Part shown: positions 6,682-7,547 of the stretch, piece by piece
Position numbering within the stretch: the stretch's first letter is position 1
Layout: each line of letters begins with the position of its first letter
Assembly (NCBI GenBank): GCA_033720735.1
Contig: JAWWBX010000215.1
Location: forward strand, 1 to 7,547
Length of the DNA stretch: 7,547 nt
Reading direction: 5' to 3'
Source: B8-G4 sp033720735
Lineage (GTDB): Bacteria; Bacteroidota; Bacteroidia; Chitinophagales; Saprospiraceae
The notes under the pieces: generated by a model
What the model saw: the letters and a program-made list of their open reading frames with translations, nothing else
What the model was told of the DNA's origin: nothing
The model's database searches: none
Made by a program: the position numbers and the translations under genes

Positions 6682-7424
6682 TCCCCCCCAGATGCCGGAA
6701 CCTGCTCGAAGATCAATGCTTCGATCGTTGTCTCACCGACATTCGACACGGAATGTGTCCAGGGTGCATGATGCATGACATGGCCATCCGGGATGTCAGC
6801 CTCCACGACTTCCTCGCCGACGTGAATATTGGCTTTCCCTCCAGTGATGAAGTAGACGGTCTCCTGGTAATGTGAATGTTGTTGATCGGTCTCACCGGGA
6901 CCAAGCTTCATGTGCACGACGCGCACTCCGCCCTCGGAAGAAAGCAGGCTGTAGTGGTCGCTGGCAGCCTCCGTCGCATCAATGTACCCTTCCATAGCGG
7001 CAATTTCGCCAGGTTCCGTCAGCTCAAAAATGATCGCATGCACGGTCGTCTCGCCCACGTTCTCAACACTGTGGGTCCACGGGGCGTGGTGCATCACATG
7101 GCCGTCAGGGATCTCTGCATCCATGACCTCGTCACCGACGTGGATCTTTACCTTCCCACCTTGCACGAAGTAGACCGTCTCATGCCGGTGCGAGTGCAGA
7201 TTATCCCGGGCTCCTGCCGGCAATTTCATTTCAATTACGCGTACCGGACCTTCCTCCGAAAGGAGTGTGTAGTACTCGGATGCGGCAACGACCGGATCGA
7301 TATAGGTTTCGGCCACCTCCTCCGTGTCAGCACTCGCTGCCTCTTCAGATTCGGTGGTGTTGTTGCATGCGGGTAGGGCCAGGAGGACGCACCACCCTGC
7401 CAGAAGTAAGATGTTCTGTTTCAT
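6678..7424 (-). CDS. Lipoprotein with two tandem cupin domains
   Basis: The protein has 248 residues. The signal peptide MKQNILLLAGWCVLLALPAC ends in a lipobox (LPAC, lipidated Cys20), followed by an acidic Ser/Thr/Glu-rich linker (21-40). Two cupin units follow, 41-146 and 147-242, offset by exactly 106 residues and about two-thirds identical (64 of 96 by hand count). Each unit has HSHxxETVYF (H77, H79, E82; H183, H185, E188), GGKxxIHVG, and IPDGHVMHHAPWTHSVxNVGETT (H118, N122; H224, N228), matching cupin motifs 1 and 2 and giving a plausible three-His plus Glu metal site per unit. The ATG at 7424 is preferred: an in-frame ATG at 7463 would add 13 residues before the signal peptide and lies upstream of the likely transcription start. 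It is probably anchored in the periplasm or outer membrane; its enzymatic or binding role is unknown. Cupins of this size include dioxygenases, isomerases and sugar or metal binders, and nothing here decides between them. Confidence 0.9.
   Translation of the reverse strand: MKQNILLLAGWCVLLALPACNNTTESEEAASADTEEVAETYIDPVVAASEYYTLLSEEGPVRVIEMKLPAGARDNLHSHRHETVYFVQGGKVKIHVGDEVMDAEIPDGHVMHHAPWTHSVENVGETTVHAIIFELTEPGEIAAMEGYIDATEAASDHYSLLSSEGGVRVVHMKLGPGETDQQHSHYQETVYFITGGKANIHVGEEVVEADIPDGHVMHHAPWTHSVSNVGETTIEALIFEQVPASGGD
6699..7304 (-). repeat. Internal tandem duplication encoding the two cupin units
   Basis: Unit 1 is encoded at 7304-6987 and unit 2 at 6986-6699. They share a 318-base (106-codon) period without gaps over 96 codons. 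Protein identity is about 67 percent, with an unbroken 16-residue identical block starting IPDGHVMHHAPW, while the DNA has diverged at many third positions. Both copies keep every predicted metal ligand, so both seem to be under selection. Confidence 0.85.
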
Positions 7425-7445
7425 GATCTTTTGAGTGTTTGGTCT

Positions 7446-7477
7446 AGAAGTTACGGGGATCATGGCTGGTTGTCAAA
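7446..7477 (-). promoter_or_regulatory. Candidate Bacteroidota promoter for the cupin lipoprotein
   Basis: On the minus strand TTTG (7477-7474) is followed after 20 bases by TAACTTCT (7453-7446), matching TTTG and the TAnnTT part of the TAnnTTTG consensus. Transcription would begin near 7440, leaving a short A-rich leader (AAACACTCAAAAGATC just before the ATG at 7424) and excluding the upstream ATG at 7463. The spacing equals that of the susC promoter candidate. Assigned by pattern only. Confidence 0.45.
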
Positions 7478-7486
7478 TCGGGATTT
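7475..7486. promoter_or_regulatory. Small palindrome overlapping the -33 box of the cupin promoter
   Basis: AAATCGGGATTT has 5-base arms (AAATC / GATTT) around a central GG. It shares its first three bases with the -33 box, a position where a repressor or activator would act. A 5-base inverted repeat can arise by chance, so this is only a candidate operator. Confidence 0.2.
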
Positions 7487-7547
7487 CCAGCAGGAAGACG
7501 TTCTCGAAGCAATCCGGTCTAACTCCAGGTCAAAGCTATGCCTCACA

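Noticed and set aside
7425..7463. Longer cupin protein from the ATG at 7463
   Set aside because: It adds 13 polar residues before a clean lipoprotein signal and starts upstream of the likely transcription start.
7462..7547. Plus-strand frame open from an ATG at 7462 to the right window edge
   Set aside because: Only 28 codons are visible, they match nothing I recognise, and they overlap the cupin promoter candidate. It cannot be supported without sequence to the right.

Overview
This 7.5 kb window reads as chromosomal DNA from a member of the Bacteroidota with fairly high GC, possibly a Saprospiria- or Rhodothermia-like lineage (the sub-lineage is inference). The main evidence is a SusC/SusD outer-membrane uptake pair. 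Supporting signs are start codons without Shine-Dalgarno sequences and two candidate promoters of the Bacteroidota type (TTTG, 20 bases, TAnnTT-like).

Left block (1-5537, all minus strand): a promoter candidate at 5506-5537 precedes a SusC-type TonB-dependent transporter (2447-5446). This overlaps by ATGA a SusD-type lipoprotein (975-2450), which overlaps by TTGA a two-component-regulator-type beta-propeller sensor (1-978, cut by the left window edge). The frames and the two 4-base overlaps indicate one operon with translational coupling. The likely job is capture of an oligomeric nutrient at the cell surface by SusCD, with a propeller sensor responding to it or its products. No glycoside hydrolase, protease or other catabolic gene is in view, so the substrate is unknown.

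Middle (5447-5641): a 195-base divergent intergenic region holds the susC promoter candidate and the leader of the dehydrogenase gene. Right block: an amino-acid dehydrogenase of the leucine/phenylalanine/valine family lies on the plus strand (5642-6667). It converges, with only 10 bases between stop codons, on a minus-strand lipoprotein made of two tandem cupin domains (6678-7424), which has its own promoter candidate at 7446-7477. A short hairpin spans both convergent stop codons. The last 70 bases hold no recognisable gene.

The points most worth a second look are the sensor translationally coupled to SusD through a TTG start, the altered active-site loops of the dehydrogenase, and the recently duplicated cupin lipoprotein. 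I saw no RNA genes, mobile elements, CRISPR arrays or integration sites.
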